The notes: generated by a model not told the origin, from the sequence alone. DNA of 64,000 nucleotides from Yamagishiella unicocca (GCA_003116995.1 BDSL01000046.1:657424-721423), one strand, 5' to 3'; numbered from the stretch's first letter, positions 13,201 to 24,319 are shown. Program-made: numbers and translations.

Positions 13201-16200
13201 CCAGCGACAGGCCCGGTCAGGTGATGTAACACACGCCAAAAGCCAAAGCGCGGCGCCCGCCCAAACTGTCACGTTGTATGATGCCGCTGCTGAAACAAAC
13301 TCAAATTCCTCTCAGCAATTCCTCTTAGCTAGGATCCCTGATCGCGATTCCGGCCCCGGTGCAGCAGCTTCACCCCTGCGATCAGCGACCGTGAAGACGT
13401 ACCTGCGACTCGGCAGCGAAGGCCTGCAAGGCGGCCCTCGTGGTCGCTAGGTAAGGGGGCGCCGGTGGGGGCGGGGGACTTGCAGGAGGTGATGACGGCG
13501 AAGGCGGTGCGCCGGATGTTTCAGAGCTCTCCCGCAGCTGCATGCGCAAGATCGCGGATGACGTCATTCCATCGGCACTGCCATCTTGCGTGATGTCACC
13601 TGACTGCGGCCTACCAACGTTGACCTCCTCCCCCTCGGATCCGCTTATACCATCCATATACACGCTTCCACCATTTACCAAGGTACTTTCATCCTTAACT
13701 TCATCTAACTCCTCCCCCGGTCGGCGAGGGGAACCACCGTAGCTTGGTGACAGCACTGCGGCTCTGGAGCTGGCAGCATCACCGTGCAGGGGGGCAGCAG
13801 CTGGCACTGACCCCTGCGCTTGCGCGGCTGCTTCGACTTCATCCGGAGGCTCTGGAGACCCCAGGAGCTGCTGCAGCTCGTCACTCCCGCCCCACCGCTT
13901 CAACCTGCCCTCCTGCGCTTCAGCCATGGCCTGTGGCGCATGCTGACTCAGCATGACGGCGGCCAGGGCGCGCCATTCCTGCTCCGGAATCACCAGCGTC
14001 ATGTCCTCAAGGACCAGTCTGGGCAGGAGCGGACTCTCGGCATCTCGCTGGCCTGCGGCCAGCTGCCGGAGGTCCTCGTCGGACCTGTTCATGGGCGCCG
14101 ACGGCGTTCGTTGCCTTAGCTCAAGCGACGGCAAGCGGCCCGAAACGATTGTGCAAAGATTCGCCAAGGACAGCTCATTCCTATTTCAGCGATGCAATCC
14201 AATACACACGCAGAAAGGGACGGCCCGCCGAGCAGCACGAGATGCATTCGGTCGCCGAAAGTCCCGAGCTCTCCGACGACCATCATCCCCAACCCGCTCG
14301 CCCCCTTTTCGCCTCACCCCGCCCTTTTCATCGTGGATCCCCGACCGCCCCTCGCCCCTCCTGCTCGGGCCCCCCAGCCCGACCTGGCGCATTGGAAGAA
14401 CCACAGCGGCAGAGCGCTATATCTCCAAGCCGCGTCGTTGTAACTCAACAGCGGCGCGGCCGGCGCCCCTTCCGGGTACATGCCTCCAGGAGCCAGGTTG
14501 TACAGCACCAGGTTTCGGAGCGTGATGGGCCGTACCACTCCGAAGAGACTGATGCCGCCCTGCAAGACGGCAGGGGAACCCCCGGTGACAGCAAGCTGAG
14601 AGCTGCTGTGGTGGAGCTTGTGGCGCAACATAATTCAAACTTTTCCCCTTCATGCGTATACCACCGCTAAAAGCGGCTGACAATCGAGGCTCTCCAGCTT
14701 GTGCCCCTCGCCCTCCAACCCTCGCCCCTCACGCGTTGTGGCCCACTAACAGCGGCAGTCAGGCATCGAGATGCTTGCTGACGAGAAGGACGTGCCGACG
14801 GCGCGCTGACGCATGTGCTGGTATTGATTGCGCTTCCTCACGCAGGGTATTGGGGAAGCGCAGGGGAGGGACGGGAACTGAACCGAGGGGCGGGCGGGGT
14901 GGGCCGGGCGGGCGGGACGCACCTTCAGGTCGGTGAAGGTGCGGCCGCCAGCCACCTCCGCCGAGGCGCTGTCGACAGCGCACGTGGACGCTGGTAGGAG
15001 GGCGCCATCAGTGGAGATGTGGAAGGTGCCGGAGGCCTCACTGCCCACGGTCGGGATCGTGGTGTCCAAGCGCCTGTGTATGTGTGGGCGGGAGTCGCAT
15101 AAAGATTAAAGCCACTAGGGTTTTGGGAGGGTAGTAACTACACGGAAGTGCTGTGAAATCTTAAGATAACGGTTACGCAGACTAGTAGGGAACAACATGT
15201 CATGAAGGCGACTAAGTGGTCAGAACAACGCAAAGGCGGCTGGAAGAGGACCAGGGTTGGGGGGGGCATGAGAGGAAAACCCGTGCATCAGCTAATAGAA
15301 CCGATAACGAAACGTTTGGTACACACATGCTGAAGAAATTGTTTTAGATCAACTAAATCCGGAGGTCGAGTGTCGACCCCTCCTGCTATGCTTAGACGAA
15401 CGTAACCAAGGACCCCGCGCTATTGAGTGGAACGTTTTGCGAGCCCGTGGGAAAGCGGACGTGGGGGATAAGAAACCCGTGGTGCAATCCAACGGAGAAA
15501 AACACGTGAGATGGAGAAGGTATGTGCGAGGGGAAAGAGGTGCGCGCAATCACGCCCTGGCGAGGCCGAAAACCGGTGGGAACGGCGAAGAGCTGCGGAG
15601 GGCATAAGGCACTAAGGCTCAGCCCCTACCCCAAAACCTCATTTGGGGAAGTAACCAAGTGGAGCGCCACCTGGACAGCACGAATGCCGATGAGCGACCC
15701 AGGCCAAAGCACATAAAGGAGCTCGACCCCACCCAGTTGCCCCTGCTATTCCAAGTGAAGCGCCCCCTGGTTGGCCCTGCTGCTCCGCGAGGACGCGGCC
15801 ATAACCCCCGATGATGACGGGCACGTACGTGGTGATGAGCCGCGTGGGGTTGTAATCTGGGCGCTCTCCGCAGGACGCTAGGGAAATGAGCGCCTCCAGC
15901 AGGCTTGGTACGACAACAAGCCCTCCTGGGCCCTGCAGCAGTCCAAGCACTGGTCAGCACTCTAGGGGGTAAGAGGCTGCAGACGGCAGTGGTAACCGCA
16001 GAAGCAGTCGCAGCCATAGTAATTGCAGTCAGCGGTCGGCAGACAAGGAGGAAGTCCAATCGCGCCGCTGGGTTAGCTGCAGGCGCTTTTCTTCCGTGCC
16101 CACGCCAAAGGAGACCGCCCAACCTGTCGTACAACCGGTTTTGGCTTACCCATTGTTGGAATGTCTGCGGATCAAGGTCGGCCAGCACCTGCGGCTGCCA

Positions 16201-19137
16201 CGTCAGCGAGCTCGGCAGCAGCGGAACGGCGCCAGGCAGTTGCGCGTAGCTGCTGGTCGACAGCAATGTGCAGGCCGATAGGGACACCTGCGCGCCAGGC
16301 GGGCAGTGATGCCGTACAGGTTGAGGCAAGTGGCCGCGAGATGACGCGGGAGACGACGAGATGTACATGGACGCCGGTACGCGGTGTGGCAGCAGCTTTC
16401 AAACAGCCAGTTGTTGCAGGCTGCTGGAGCGGCTGCTGAGTGCGTTCGAAGGACGTCCTTTTGATGGACACCGTTGCACGATGGGGGCGCAACCGTTACC
16501 ACCCACCCAACCGCCACCTCGGCCCTCCCAGCGCCCGCAGCGCTTTTTACCTGGGCCCCAGGCCCATCTCCTCCGCGCTACTTGGTCATATTCGTAAAAT
16601 GCACCGCAAAGGGGAACCCACGTACCTCTGAGAGCAAGCTGAGCTCCTCCAGCAGCAGCTGTTCCAAGGGGGCGCGCGGAGGACCCTGGTGCATCGAGAC
16701 GGGTCAGGGCATGGCGGTGCGGGTCAGGACAGGGCCGTTTGAATGATGGAGGAGGCGCAGCGGACCTCACGGGGCCGGCAACCATCGCAGGCATCGCCAC
16801 TGTATACATCACCACCGTGAGCTGAACGCCGCATGTGTACAAATAAATCACCTATGCGCAACGAACCTGCAGCTGTATGGCGAACCCGTTTGGCGGCTCT
16901 TGCGGCCATATCTCACTGCTGTTGTGTCCCGCCGCCTCTGCCAGGAAGGCCAGCTCCGGATCCGGTACGACGACTGTGCAGCGCACGAGCCTGATCTGAG
17001 CCACACGCAGCACACCGTAGGTGTTCGGAAACGGCACTCCCCTGCGCCCATCGCCAACAGTGGCAAATGCGTCGAGTGGCCATAATCGCGTAATGGATCG
17101 GGAGGGAATCCGGGTAAAGATTGCCGGAAAGCAAAAACGATCCGCAAGCGTTCCGTAAACGGATTGGCAAATGGATCCACAATATATCCACAGCCCCGCC
17201 ACGGTTTAAAGTGTCGTTGCACAAGATGCCGTGATCGCCGCCGCGTGTGAGCGTGATGACAAGTGATATCGTGACGTTCTCCTGCTGCCTCACACCTACG
17301 CCCCCTCCCTAAATCGTGGAAAGCCTGGGGCGGGGGAGAGGGCGCCAGACAGGAGGCCCTCCGGGTCTCCCTTCGGCCTTGAGCCGCCGCATTCTCTGCG
17401 CGTTCCCCTTGCCGGCTCCGTCAAGCCGCTCGCCAAACCAACCCTATCAGCCCCGTCCTGTCCCTCCCTACGGCCCAGGTCCCAGCGCCGCGTACGTACT
17501 CACCGCACAATATCAAAGCTAGACATCGCAACCGACAAAGAACTCATTGCGCCGTCGGGCCGTGTGGCGTGCGGCAAGTTTACGACCACCATGTCGGAAA
17601 GAATGGCGACACTCTGTGGTTCTGTCGGGGATTTTGCAGTGCCGCTGGCGGTGATACCCCACAAGTCTGCTCTGCCCCCCAAGTTGAGGGTGGTGGGACG
17701 GGTCGGGTCGCCAAGTAGGACCAGCACCTGATTTGAGTTGATCTCAACCTGCGAGGCGCCGGAGGGCAGGAAAAACATGTCGTTGGGGCCATAGGACCGC
17801 TGCTGGAAGCACGCAAAGAAGGGCTGTGCCACGGGGCAGCGGAACAAGCCACATCCACAAGGCCAAACTCGCTGCCCGGCGCCTTTCTGGTTACCCCACG
17901 GGCCCTCTGTCCCGTACCAGCTCCCACGAGTCCTCGAGCTGGAGCGTCAGGTTTGCAGCGATGTAAATATACACAAAGCCCCAGGCCTCACTGAGGAGCG
18001 CCCTTGACACAGGCCCCAGCTGCGAGCCGTCCGTAATGGCCTTGGCAGCGCAATTAAATGGCCGGCCCACAGCGGTTGGAGGGCGAGTGATCGTGACGTT
18101 GATCCAGTGCACGTGACCGCCTCCGTTGGCCACCTTGGTCGTCAGGTTCGTGATTCGCAGAGCTCCGTCCTCAACCACCACCCCCGTGTTGAACGGCCAT
18201 TGCCGCTGTTTGTTGCACAGCCTTGTGACCAAGTCGAACAAGTGATCACTTGCAACCATAACCAACACATCCATCAGGCGAAGCGTGGCGGTGGGGCTGA
18301 TGTCGAAAATAGCCGAAGGCGCCAGCTCTGCCAGAACGCCGCCGGAGAACGGGTTCACAAGTGGAACCAGGTGCAATGCCAGAGATGACAACGTGAGCTC
18401 TTGACCTGTGGGGATTTAAACTACAATCAATTCTTTAACGGACAAGCGAATCGCGATAATCTTCCCCCGCCTATCGCCAACCATTTCGCCCGCCTAGCGC
18501 CGCCCAAGTCGTACCCTCTGTGCCTAACTTAGAAGATTGAGGGAAAACGTCGGCAATGATTGGCACGCGCGGAGCTATCGGTGTCGACCGCATCAATTAT
18601 TTCGACGGCAATGTGGGCATACTTCGATTCATAGTTCCCGCCCTACGAGCGCACGGCGTTCGACTGCCCGCACCTGCTTCCAGGCCAATCGCTGGACCAT
18701 CGAGCAGGATTTGCGCCGGCAGCTGCCACCAAGTCAACATGGTAAAGGGCAACTCCCCAGGTGGGCCCGGAGGCCGGGGAGGTAAGGGAGGCAATGGAGG
18801 CGGGGAAGGCGTGAAAGGATGGAGAGGCGTCGACGGCGGGTCCGTGCCGAAGTGAACGTCGTTTCCATCGTTAGTCCAGGTTGGATTCGGCCACATAAGT
18901 GACAGCAGTCGTCCAGGTACGCTGTTGCCCTGGCCCCTGACGGTTACCGAAACCGTCCCCGCGGGCAGTCGCGAGAGCGGGCTGTTCCGTTGTGGCAGGA
19001 CCGTCATGACTCCCGGGGGTAAGGCGTCCTGGGTTGCAAGCAGCTGGTCGACCGAAACCGGTATTTCGTCCACCGGAGGCAACTGCGCGGGAAGATATTG
19101 CATGAGGGTGTAAGGGCAACGTGGTTCTAGCCGCCTG
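7450..19137 (-). CDS. Receptor-like protein kinase (TKL type) with algal ectodomain
   Basis: A large single-pass kinase by domain order. Ectodomain exons include 18,674-19,137 (ends in a Pro-rich tract and FTMLTWWQLPAQILLD), 17,918-18,405 (QELTLSSLALHLVPL, LRITNLTTKV, WINVTIT), about 17,504-17,829, about 16,850-17,100 (YGVLRVAQIRLVRCTVVVPD), about 14,400-14,570 (ITLRNLVLYNLAPGG, LPLWFFQCAR) and 12,397-12,565 (VRHYGWTGTNVSITYKLPP). The recurring LTLRNL/LRITNL strands suggest a beta-helix-like fold. Exon 11,535-12,154 carries a Pro-rich stalk, then a membrane segment (WVVPLVACVAAVGGVLVLAA) and a basic stop-transfer RRSRRRK. A cytosolic juxtamembrane part lies at about 10.5-11.38 kb, followed by the kinase domain. 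A hydrophobic run (GFIAVLLVALMVMTC) at about 19,275-19,325 may be the signal sequence in a first exon; I could not place its ATG. Exon edges at 12.6-17 kb and 10.24-10.5 kb are only partly solved. The ligand and substrate are unknown. Confidence 0.72.
12862..12931. repeat. Two tandem copies of a 35-bp unit
   Basis: The unit starting CTGCCGAACTGACAGA occurs at 12,862 and again at 12,897 with about 4 differences. It lies in a probable intron of the kinase gene, just 5' of the exon at 12,397-12,565. Confidence 0.75.
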
Positions 19138-19359
19138 CTGAGGCGACAATTAGGAGACACACAAAAATGCGAGACAAGAGGCCACGGTTGCGTCCGGGGG
19201 GGCGCACACGTCAATCGAACATCCGAAACATCCTACAAGAACCTGTCGTTCGGGCAAAGTTTGGTCACTTTGCGTTACCCACTTGAAGGGGCTGGCATGT
19301 CATGACCATGAGCGCCACCAAAAGCACAGCGATAAAGCCTGCAGCAATCAAACATTGAT

Positions 19360-20196
19360 GACGCCGAGTCGTGAAGCCTTAACATCCAGCAAGAGGATAG
19401 ACTTCTGAGACCCCTTATGTACCATAACACCCCAAATTTTGAGGAAAGAACCGAACAGGCACAACTTGCAAATATCAGGATGCACCTTCAGGTCCCTTTG
19501 CATACCGGTTTTTGACAGACTTCCAAGCAGCGAATATTTTAAGCTCAAATGGGAGAGCATTTGCATCTGCAAAAGGTCCATGCGTCCATCCCAGTCTGGC
19601 CCCTAGTCGTTGGAACGGCAACTTGACGTGATAATGGTGCCGTGCGAGCTAACCAGAAGTAGAGACTACCAAGCCGAACCCATCGATTGCGCTAAAGAAG
19701 TTGACTGGGATGAAGGGTTAGGCGGACACTGCAATGACGGGCTAGCGTCGGCGGTGGCGCCGCCCGCTTGTAATACACTAGATATAGGCCCCACGCGATC
19801 GCACCTGTACATACAAGGGACTGTCAGGCCCTGGCAAGTGTCGTCACTCACCAGCATTTCTGAACGTGGCGCGGCTTGTGTATCCCATGGTTATCTTGAC
19901 TCAGTACCATCAACAATGCTGGATCTGTATTGTCTACAGTGTGTGACCAGCCGTGCGACGTCGGGCGTTGTTCACAGCCTGAACGGTGTCCGACGCATGG
20001 TAATCGCAGCTTGCAGGCTTCGACGAGCTTTTAAAAACAGGAGGGGCCTGGGGACGCCGTAATATATCGGCTATTAACAAGATGTCACAGTGTACCCAAG
20101 CCTCACAACCAAGGACAAGAGGAATGGCGGGCCAATCCAGCCAGTCATGCGCGATCGAGTCATAATGTAACCCGCCATTCATACTGGGCCCCATTC
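19360..20196. other. Upstream region of the kinase gene
   Basis: The sequence is AT-richer than its neighbours and has no supported gene. It probably contains the kinase promoter and 5' UTR. No TATA box or other site stands out enough to call. Confidence 0.35.
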
Positions 20197-20570
20197 ATAA
20201 AGAACCACGGTTTGCCTCCTACACATATTATGACTGGTAACGGTCATAAAACAGCTGTAGGCTATGACTGGAAAACGGTGTGCTTTGGACTCCAAAATGA
20301 CTGGATGGATTCGTAACGTGTTTGTCTGACTGGAATGGGTCATTTCCAGCATTCATAATGCCAGTCATAATTAGCTTATGACTGGGAAAATGACTGGCGG
20401 TCATGCTTATGACCAGGCATTATGACTCAGACATAAATTTATGACTGACCCGGGTCATCCCCTGCTGCAAGTTATGACCCGGGTCATTCCCTACTGCGTA
20501 GAATGGCTAGTGTGGTGATGATGAGATGACTAGTGTGGTGATGATGAGATGTTTGGGTCATTCCCTGCTT
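20197..20570. repeat. Cluster of short TATGACTGG/CCAGTCATA motifs
   Basis: The motif TATGACTGG, its reverse complement and variants (TATGACCCGGGTCAT, ATGACTGGCGGTCAT) occur at least a dozen times in about 300 bp, often as imperfect palindromes. It is followed by two tandem copies of CTAGTGTGGTGATGATGAGATG at about 20,508-20,552. The cluster is non-coding and directly precedes the LINE-derived chimera. Confidence 0.7.
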
Positions 20571-20578
20571 CGATTGCT

Positions 20579-20940
20579 GGTATTACAAAGGAGCCGGAAA
20601 GGCTACAAGCGCGGAAGCGCAACCAGGCGGGCCCGATGGGCCAGACCACGACACAGATCACTGGGCAAAAGAGCCCGCCCTCACCGGCCGGGAAGGGGCA
20701 AAAGCCAAAGACAGCCAACTACGAAGACACGAGAAGGCAGCACGCACAACTCAAAGCACGGGGAGGAACACAAGCGCGTCCAGAAAACACGAACCACCTG
20801 CACCAAGCCGGCAGCGAGACGCGAGTAGGAGCGCGACCCGGCATAACCGGGGCACCAGGCCCCACAACCCAAAATCACCCACAAAACCGCGCCCCGGTCA
20901 ACCGTCGGGCAACCCCTTGGCACCCGGGTAGCCCCGGACT
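20579..20940 (+). mobile_element. Chimeric LINE fragment (family B 5' module plus antisense family A 3' end)
   Basis: 20,579-20,726 matches the 5' end of the minus-strand LINE (28,975-29,125), starting at the same GGTATTACAA. From about 20,727 to 20,940 the sequence is the reverse complement of the family A 3' region (25,345-25,547). The junction lies at a shared ACGAAGA-type microhomology. It is either a LINE inserted into a LINE or a template-switch product. Confidence 0.7.
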
Positions 20941-20964
20941 GCGCCCCCGGACTGCGTACGACAC

Positions 20965-21041
20965 GGACGAGCACGCAGGTGAGGTTGGTACGCCATCTGG
21001 CTTTCGTCAGATGGTCCCTGGTTCGATTCCTGGGCTCATCC
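20965..21041 (+). repeat. tRNA-like sequence (possible SINE head or tRNA relic)
   Basis: The 77 nt have ends that pair as a 7-bp acceptor stem with one mismatch (GGACGAG/CTCATCC), a D-loop-like AGGTTGGTA, a perfect hairpin CATCTG…CAGATG in the anticodon-arm position, and an exact polymerase III B-box GGTTCGATTCC. However, the anticodon loop would have 8 nt and the T-stem has a T:T mismatch. I therefore read it as a degenerate tRNA or tRNA-derived SINE rather than a working tRNA gene. Confidence 0.45.
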
Positions 21042-21177
21042 CCGACTTTGTTTGGGAGTATGAGGTTATGGCTAGTTGCTGACAAGTGGAGTTTAGGTCA
21101 CAGTTGATATGCCGGACTCGCACCCTCGGTTGGTGGCGATTGCTGAACCCTCTGTCTTCCAAAGGAAGTAGGGTGAA

Positions 21178-21735
21178 ATGATGAGGTCAGTTCCTGGGCT
21201 GAGACCTAGCCTGTCTAATGGACGACTGGCGGGCATCGGCCCGCACCGCAGCGTAGGCGCGCCTGGAATCGCGCCCACGCTGACGAACCTCGAGTTCATC
21301 CTCGGGGCAGCCAAATGCCAGCTGCGCCCGAGGATGGAAGCGGTCGACGCGCTCACCCAACACTGGGGCGGCGACGAGCAGCTATTGCACCTGAACCCGC
21401 CATTCCAACTGTTGGGGGGCCGGGTAGTCCGAAAGATCCGGGACGAGCGAGGCAACTATGTGCTGATAGCCCCGGTGTGGCTTCGCTGGTGGGGCGTGAC
21501 ACTCGACCGCTTGCCAGTTAAGGCACGGCTGCGACTGCCGCATTCCAACCTATTCGAATGCTTCAGCCTGAAGGGAGATCAAGAGCTTGCAATACGCAGC
21601 GGAGGTGGTGTACATAACCTGGCGGGCCAGGTGGTGTGGGGTGGGGTAAGGGAAACACGCGGGCCGCCACCCCAGACCGAGGGAATACGGCAGCCAACGA
21701 CGTATTCTGCCAACCCCCGCAACCACAGAGGCTGA
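21178..21735 (+). pseudogene. RNase H-like/C-terminal part of a DIRS-type retrotransposon polyprotein
   Basis: The segment VDALTQHW…NPPFQLLGGRVVRKI, then VLIAPVWLRWWGVTLDRLP, resembles the stretch that follows reverse transcriptase/RNase H in DIRS/PAT-like elements, where an NPP motif and an 'LIAP.W' motif are typical. No reverse transcriptase motif is found upstream, so only the C-terminal part is left. The ATG at 21,178 is merely the first in frame. A tyrosine recombinase on the opposite strand lies 0.9 kb downstream, and the pairing suggests a Kangaroo-like layout. Assignment is by motif memory only. Confidence 0.5.
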
Positions 21736-21772
21736 AGGGCGTATGGCTAACCGACCGACTATCCGAAATGGA

Positions 21773-21835
21773 GTTGTTGTAGCGGTTACAGTGGGTTCCA
21801 GACCAAAAGGTAGAACCGAAACGGAGTGTCGTCGA
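21773..21835 (-). mobile_element. Very short LINE family B 3' end
   Basis: GTTGTTGTAGCGGTTACAG and the following TTCCAGACCAAAAGGTA match the first about 45-60 bp of the family B 3' ends at 5,302 and 25,548. It is an extremely 5'-truncated insertion. Confidence 0.65.
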
Positions 21836-22257
21836 AGCTACCCAGAGAACCAGGGGGCATCGCGGACAAAGGTCGCGGAGATGACGGCCAGTGGGAGCTA
21901 CCGCTGCTGGGAGCTATGCCCCCACGGGCCGGCGGGCTTGCTGGTGGGCGACTGGCGGCTACTGGAGCAGATGTGTGAAGCGATCCCACACGAGGTTGCC
22001 GCTTACCTAGGGGAAGCCCCCGAGTAGAGGCTCCCGAGCTGGAAATTATGGATTCGGCCGACGAAGCAACTAGGCGAGGCATGGGGCACCCCAGGGCCGC
22101 GGTTCCTCTGCTGTGCAGCTGTGTGCAGTCGCAGAGTATGGTGGAGCGGAGCAATAATTGAGAGCTCCGCAATTGTAGCAGCAGCGGGGTTGGTACAGAC
22201 CAGAACCAAGAGCTAGAAGGCGGGGCAACAGATGAAGGGGACGATGGCGGAGAGGTG
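21836..22257. other. Internal non-coding part of the DIRS-like element region
   Basis: A short plus-strand frame (to 22,027) is present, but I do not recognise it. No other feature is seen. Confidence 0.3.
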
Positions 22258-22340
22258 GGGTTCGAGGGAAACCCGTGGATGTCCGAAAAAAACGTTTAAA
22301 ACAGAAGTTTTGAGATGCATGCGGGAGAACTGGGTTGGGG
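22258..22340 (+). repeat. Dispersed repeat, about 80 bp (copy 1)
   Basis: The sequence from GGTTCGAGGGAAACCCGTGG to GAGATGCATGCGGGAGAAC matches 59,624-59,703 in a TAF2 intron along its whole length, and degenerate inverted copies at 58,580-58,670. Confidence 0.75.
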
Positions 22341-22502
22341 ATACGAAAGCCGAAGGTCGTAGGGAGGTGGGGTGGGTGGTCGACTACGACACCCCGGATT
22401 ACGAGTGAAGGTGAAGGGCGGACAGCCAAGCTCACAGGCCGAGAGGAAAGAGGCCTCCTGACACCCGGAACAGGGGTAAGCCGCTGGACGGCGGTGTGAC
22501 TT

Positions 22503-22611
22503 GGGCGACGTTCGGTAGAACATGCATGGGTGCGAACAATCCAAGCGATAACGGGCGCCTTACCAAACTCACGCTAGCCTGAGTACGGCGGGATCAATTG
22601 AATTACAGGAG
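22503..22611. repeat. Direct repeat, left copy (DIRS-like element)
   Basis: This 109-bp sequence from GGGCGACGTTCGGTAGAACATG to ATTGAATTACAGGAG is repeated at 24,215-24,319 in the same orientation with a 4-bp indel and a few substitutions. The two copies flank the tyrosine recombinase gene, as the split direct repeats of PAT/Kangaroo-type elements do. Confidence 0.85.
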
Positions 22612-22645
22612 CCCACAAGAAGAACCCACGACAACCCACAGATCG

Positions 22646-23627
22646 CTACGTCGAATGCCGCCGCTGCGTCGAACGGACCCCGACATGGCGAGTGGGGTCG
22701 GTATACCGGCCAAGGACGGCAGAGCTCTGAATCTGCCCTAACGCCTTCAAATCCGCTTCACCAAGGCCCCTGTCAGCCGCCGCCTGCAGGGGCCCCCGGC
22801 GAAAGCTGTGATTCGTCTCCCCTTCGTAGAGCTCGGCATCCCGAAGGTGCTTCTGAATACGCGCCCCAAGCGCTGACCTGCTAAAAGACTCCTCCTTGAA
22901 GGACTTCCGGTCGCGAGACAGAGGCCGGAATAGGTGGCGACGGATCGCGCACTCAGGCACACCAGTTTGGCTGGCCCGCCAGAAGCAGTAAGCGAGGGTC
23001 TGGGAGAAGCACAGCGCGGGGCGGGCCAAGTGTGGCTCCAGGAACACCGCTGGCGCCCGCTGTGTGCGAGCCGTCTCGGTGCCGTGCTCCCGCACACACA
23101 ACCGGTACGCCACGCCCGGTGCCCACTCCCATGGAGGGGGCAACGGCAATCGGCGATCGGGCTCATCGGGCCGGTCGGGGTTGCAGAAGTCGGCCAGCTT
23201 ACCGACGTCGAAGCCCCAGTAAGTGCTCTGCCACATGAACTGCGCGCAGCGCAGGTCCCGCGTGAAGAGCAGCGAATCTACGGCCGACGAAGCGGTCAAA
23301 GCCTCACCCAGTAGGTAATCGCATAAGCCGTTCGTATTTCGCTTCCGCCAAAGGTACGGCAGAGACCTGCTGGTAACACCCAAGCATACGCAGCCGAGCG
23401 TAGCCAGCGCGATAGTCTGCAACCCAAGGAGAATCGCAAGGGTTACCGCTCCCAGTGACTGAGTCGAAGGGGCCCGACCGCCCGTCACGGGAGAACCACC
23501 CGCTGAGAGACGACAATACACCCCTCACGGCCTCGGGCCCAGCGGTGGACAGCTTGCGACCAGGATGGTTGGGCAGCCACCACTCTTCCACGTACACGAG
23601 GAGGTGCTCAGGACCCACGTCCGCCAA
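22646..23627 (-). pseudogene. Tyrosine recombinase of a DIRS/Kangaroo-like retrotransposon, frameshifted
   Basis: The N-terminal core-binding part is at 23,304-23,627 (LSGWFSRDGRSGPFDSVTGS, then WVADYRAGYARLRMLG). The catalytic part continues in another frame from about 23,320 to 22,646, so a frameshift separates them. The catalytic part contains HSFRRG (HxxR box) and GRYTDPTRHV (nucleophilic Tyr). The position of the first catalytic Arg seems to read Trp (TYWGFDVGKL, codon at 23,216-23,218), so it would be inactive. The product would integrate circular retroelement DNA. The gene lies between two about 105-bp direct repeats and runs opposite to the RNase H-like remnant at 21.2 kb. Confidence 0.7.
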
Positions 23628-24214
23628 GCCAACCCCCTCGCCCGCACTTTCAAGCCAAGCCGAAAGCTCTGCGGCGGCGGCTTCCTGGCGGACCCGAGCA
23701 GGCCTGTAAGAAAATTAACCAGGTCAGCGAACAGAGCTTAACCCACCGTCAGCGGATAAGCTCCACGACTTGATCTAGGCGACCAATCGTACGGCGAGGC
23801 GGCGGGACTCGATTTCGAGAGGTCCAAGGTGTAGGCCTCGCTCGAACCTAACCCCACGGGATCAAAATGAGGTCGGAACCCGAGACCGGGCACTGAGAGG
23901 TCCAATATCAACGGATTCTCAGGGGAGCGAAGAGGAGCGAGCGAGCGAACACATCTTGGGGACGCCGAGGCGCCATAGAGCCAGAAGTTAGCCCGAACTG
24001 TGTACCCGCGACCTGCATAAAGCCGTCAAAAGCAGAGATAAGGCTTGAATCGAGATTTATAAGGGGAACAAGTATCCTCACGTGTCCTACCAGGACGGGG
24101 TAAGGCGCGGCAGGAAGAGTGTCAACCAAACCCTGTCCAGTAGAAGGAGAGAATCCGCCGTAAACGAGGCTCACTAGCCCGTTCGCGTTTGGCCCACCCT
24201 TGGCCCACCCTTTG
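23628..24214. other. Non-coding part of the DIRS-like element
   Basis: This is the sequence between the recombinase N-terminus and the right direct repeat. The frames present are short and unrecognised. Confidence 0.35.
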
Positions 24215-24319
24215 GGGCGACGTTCGGTAGAACATGGGTACGAACAATCCAAGCGATAACTGGCGCCTTACCAAACTCATGCTAGCCTGAGTACGGCGGG
24301 ATCAATTGAATTACAGGAG
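24215..24319. repeat. Direct repeat, right copy (DIRS-like element)
   Basis: This is the partner of 22,503-22,611. The plus-strand LINE fragment begins immediately after its last matching base (…TTACAGGAG), so the LINE abuts the element end. Confidence 0.85.

Noticed and set aside
20965..21041. Functional tRNA gene
   Set aside because: An 8-nt anticodon loop and mismatched acceptor and T stems argue against function; it was kept only as a tRNA-like repeat.
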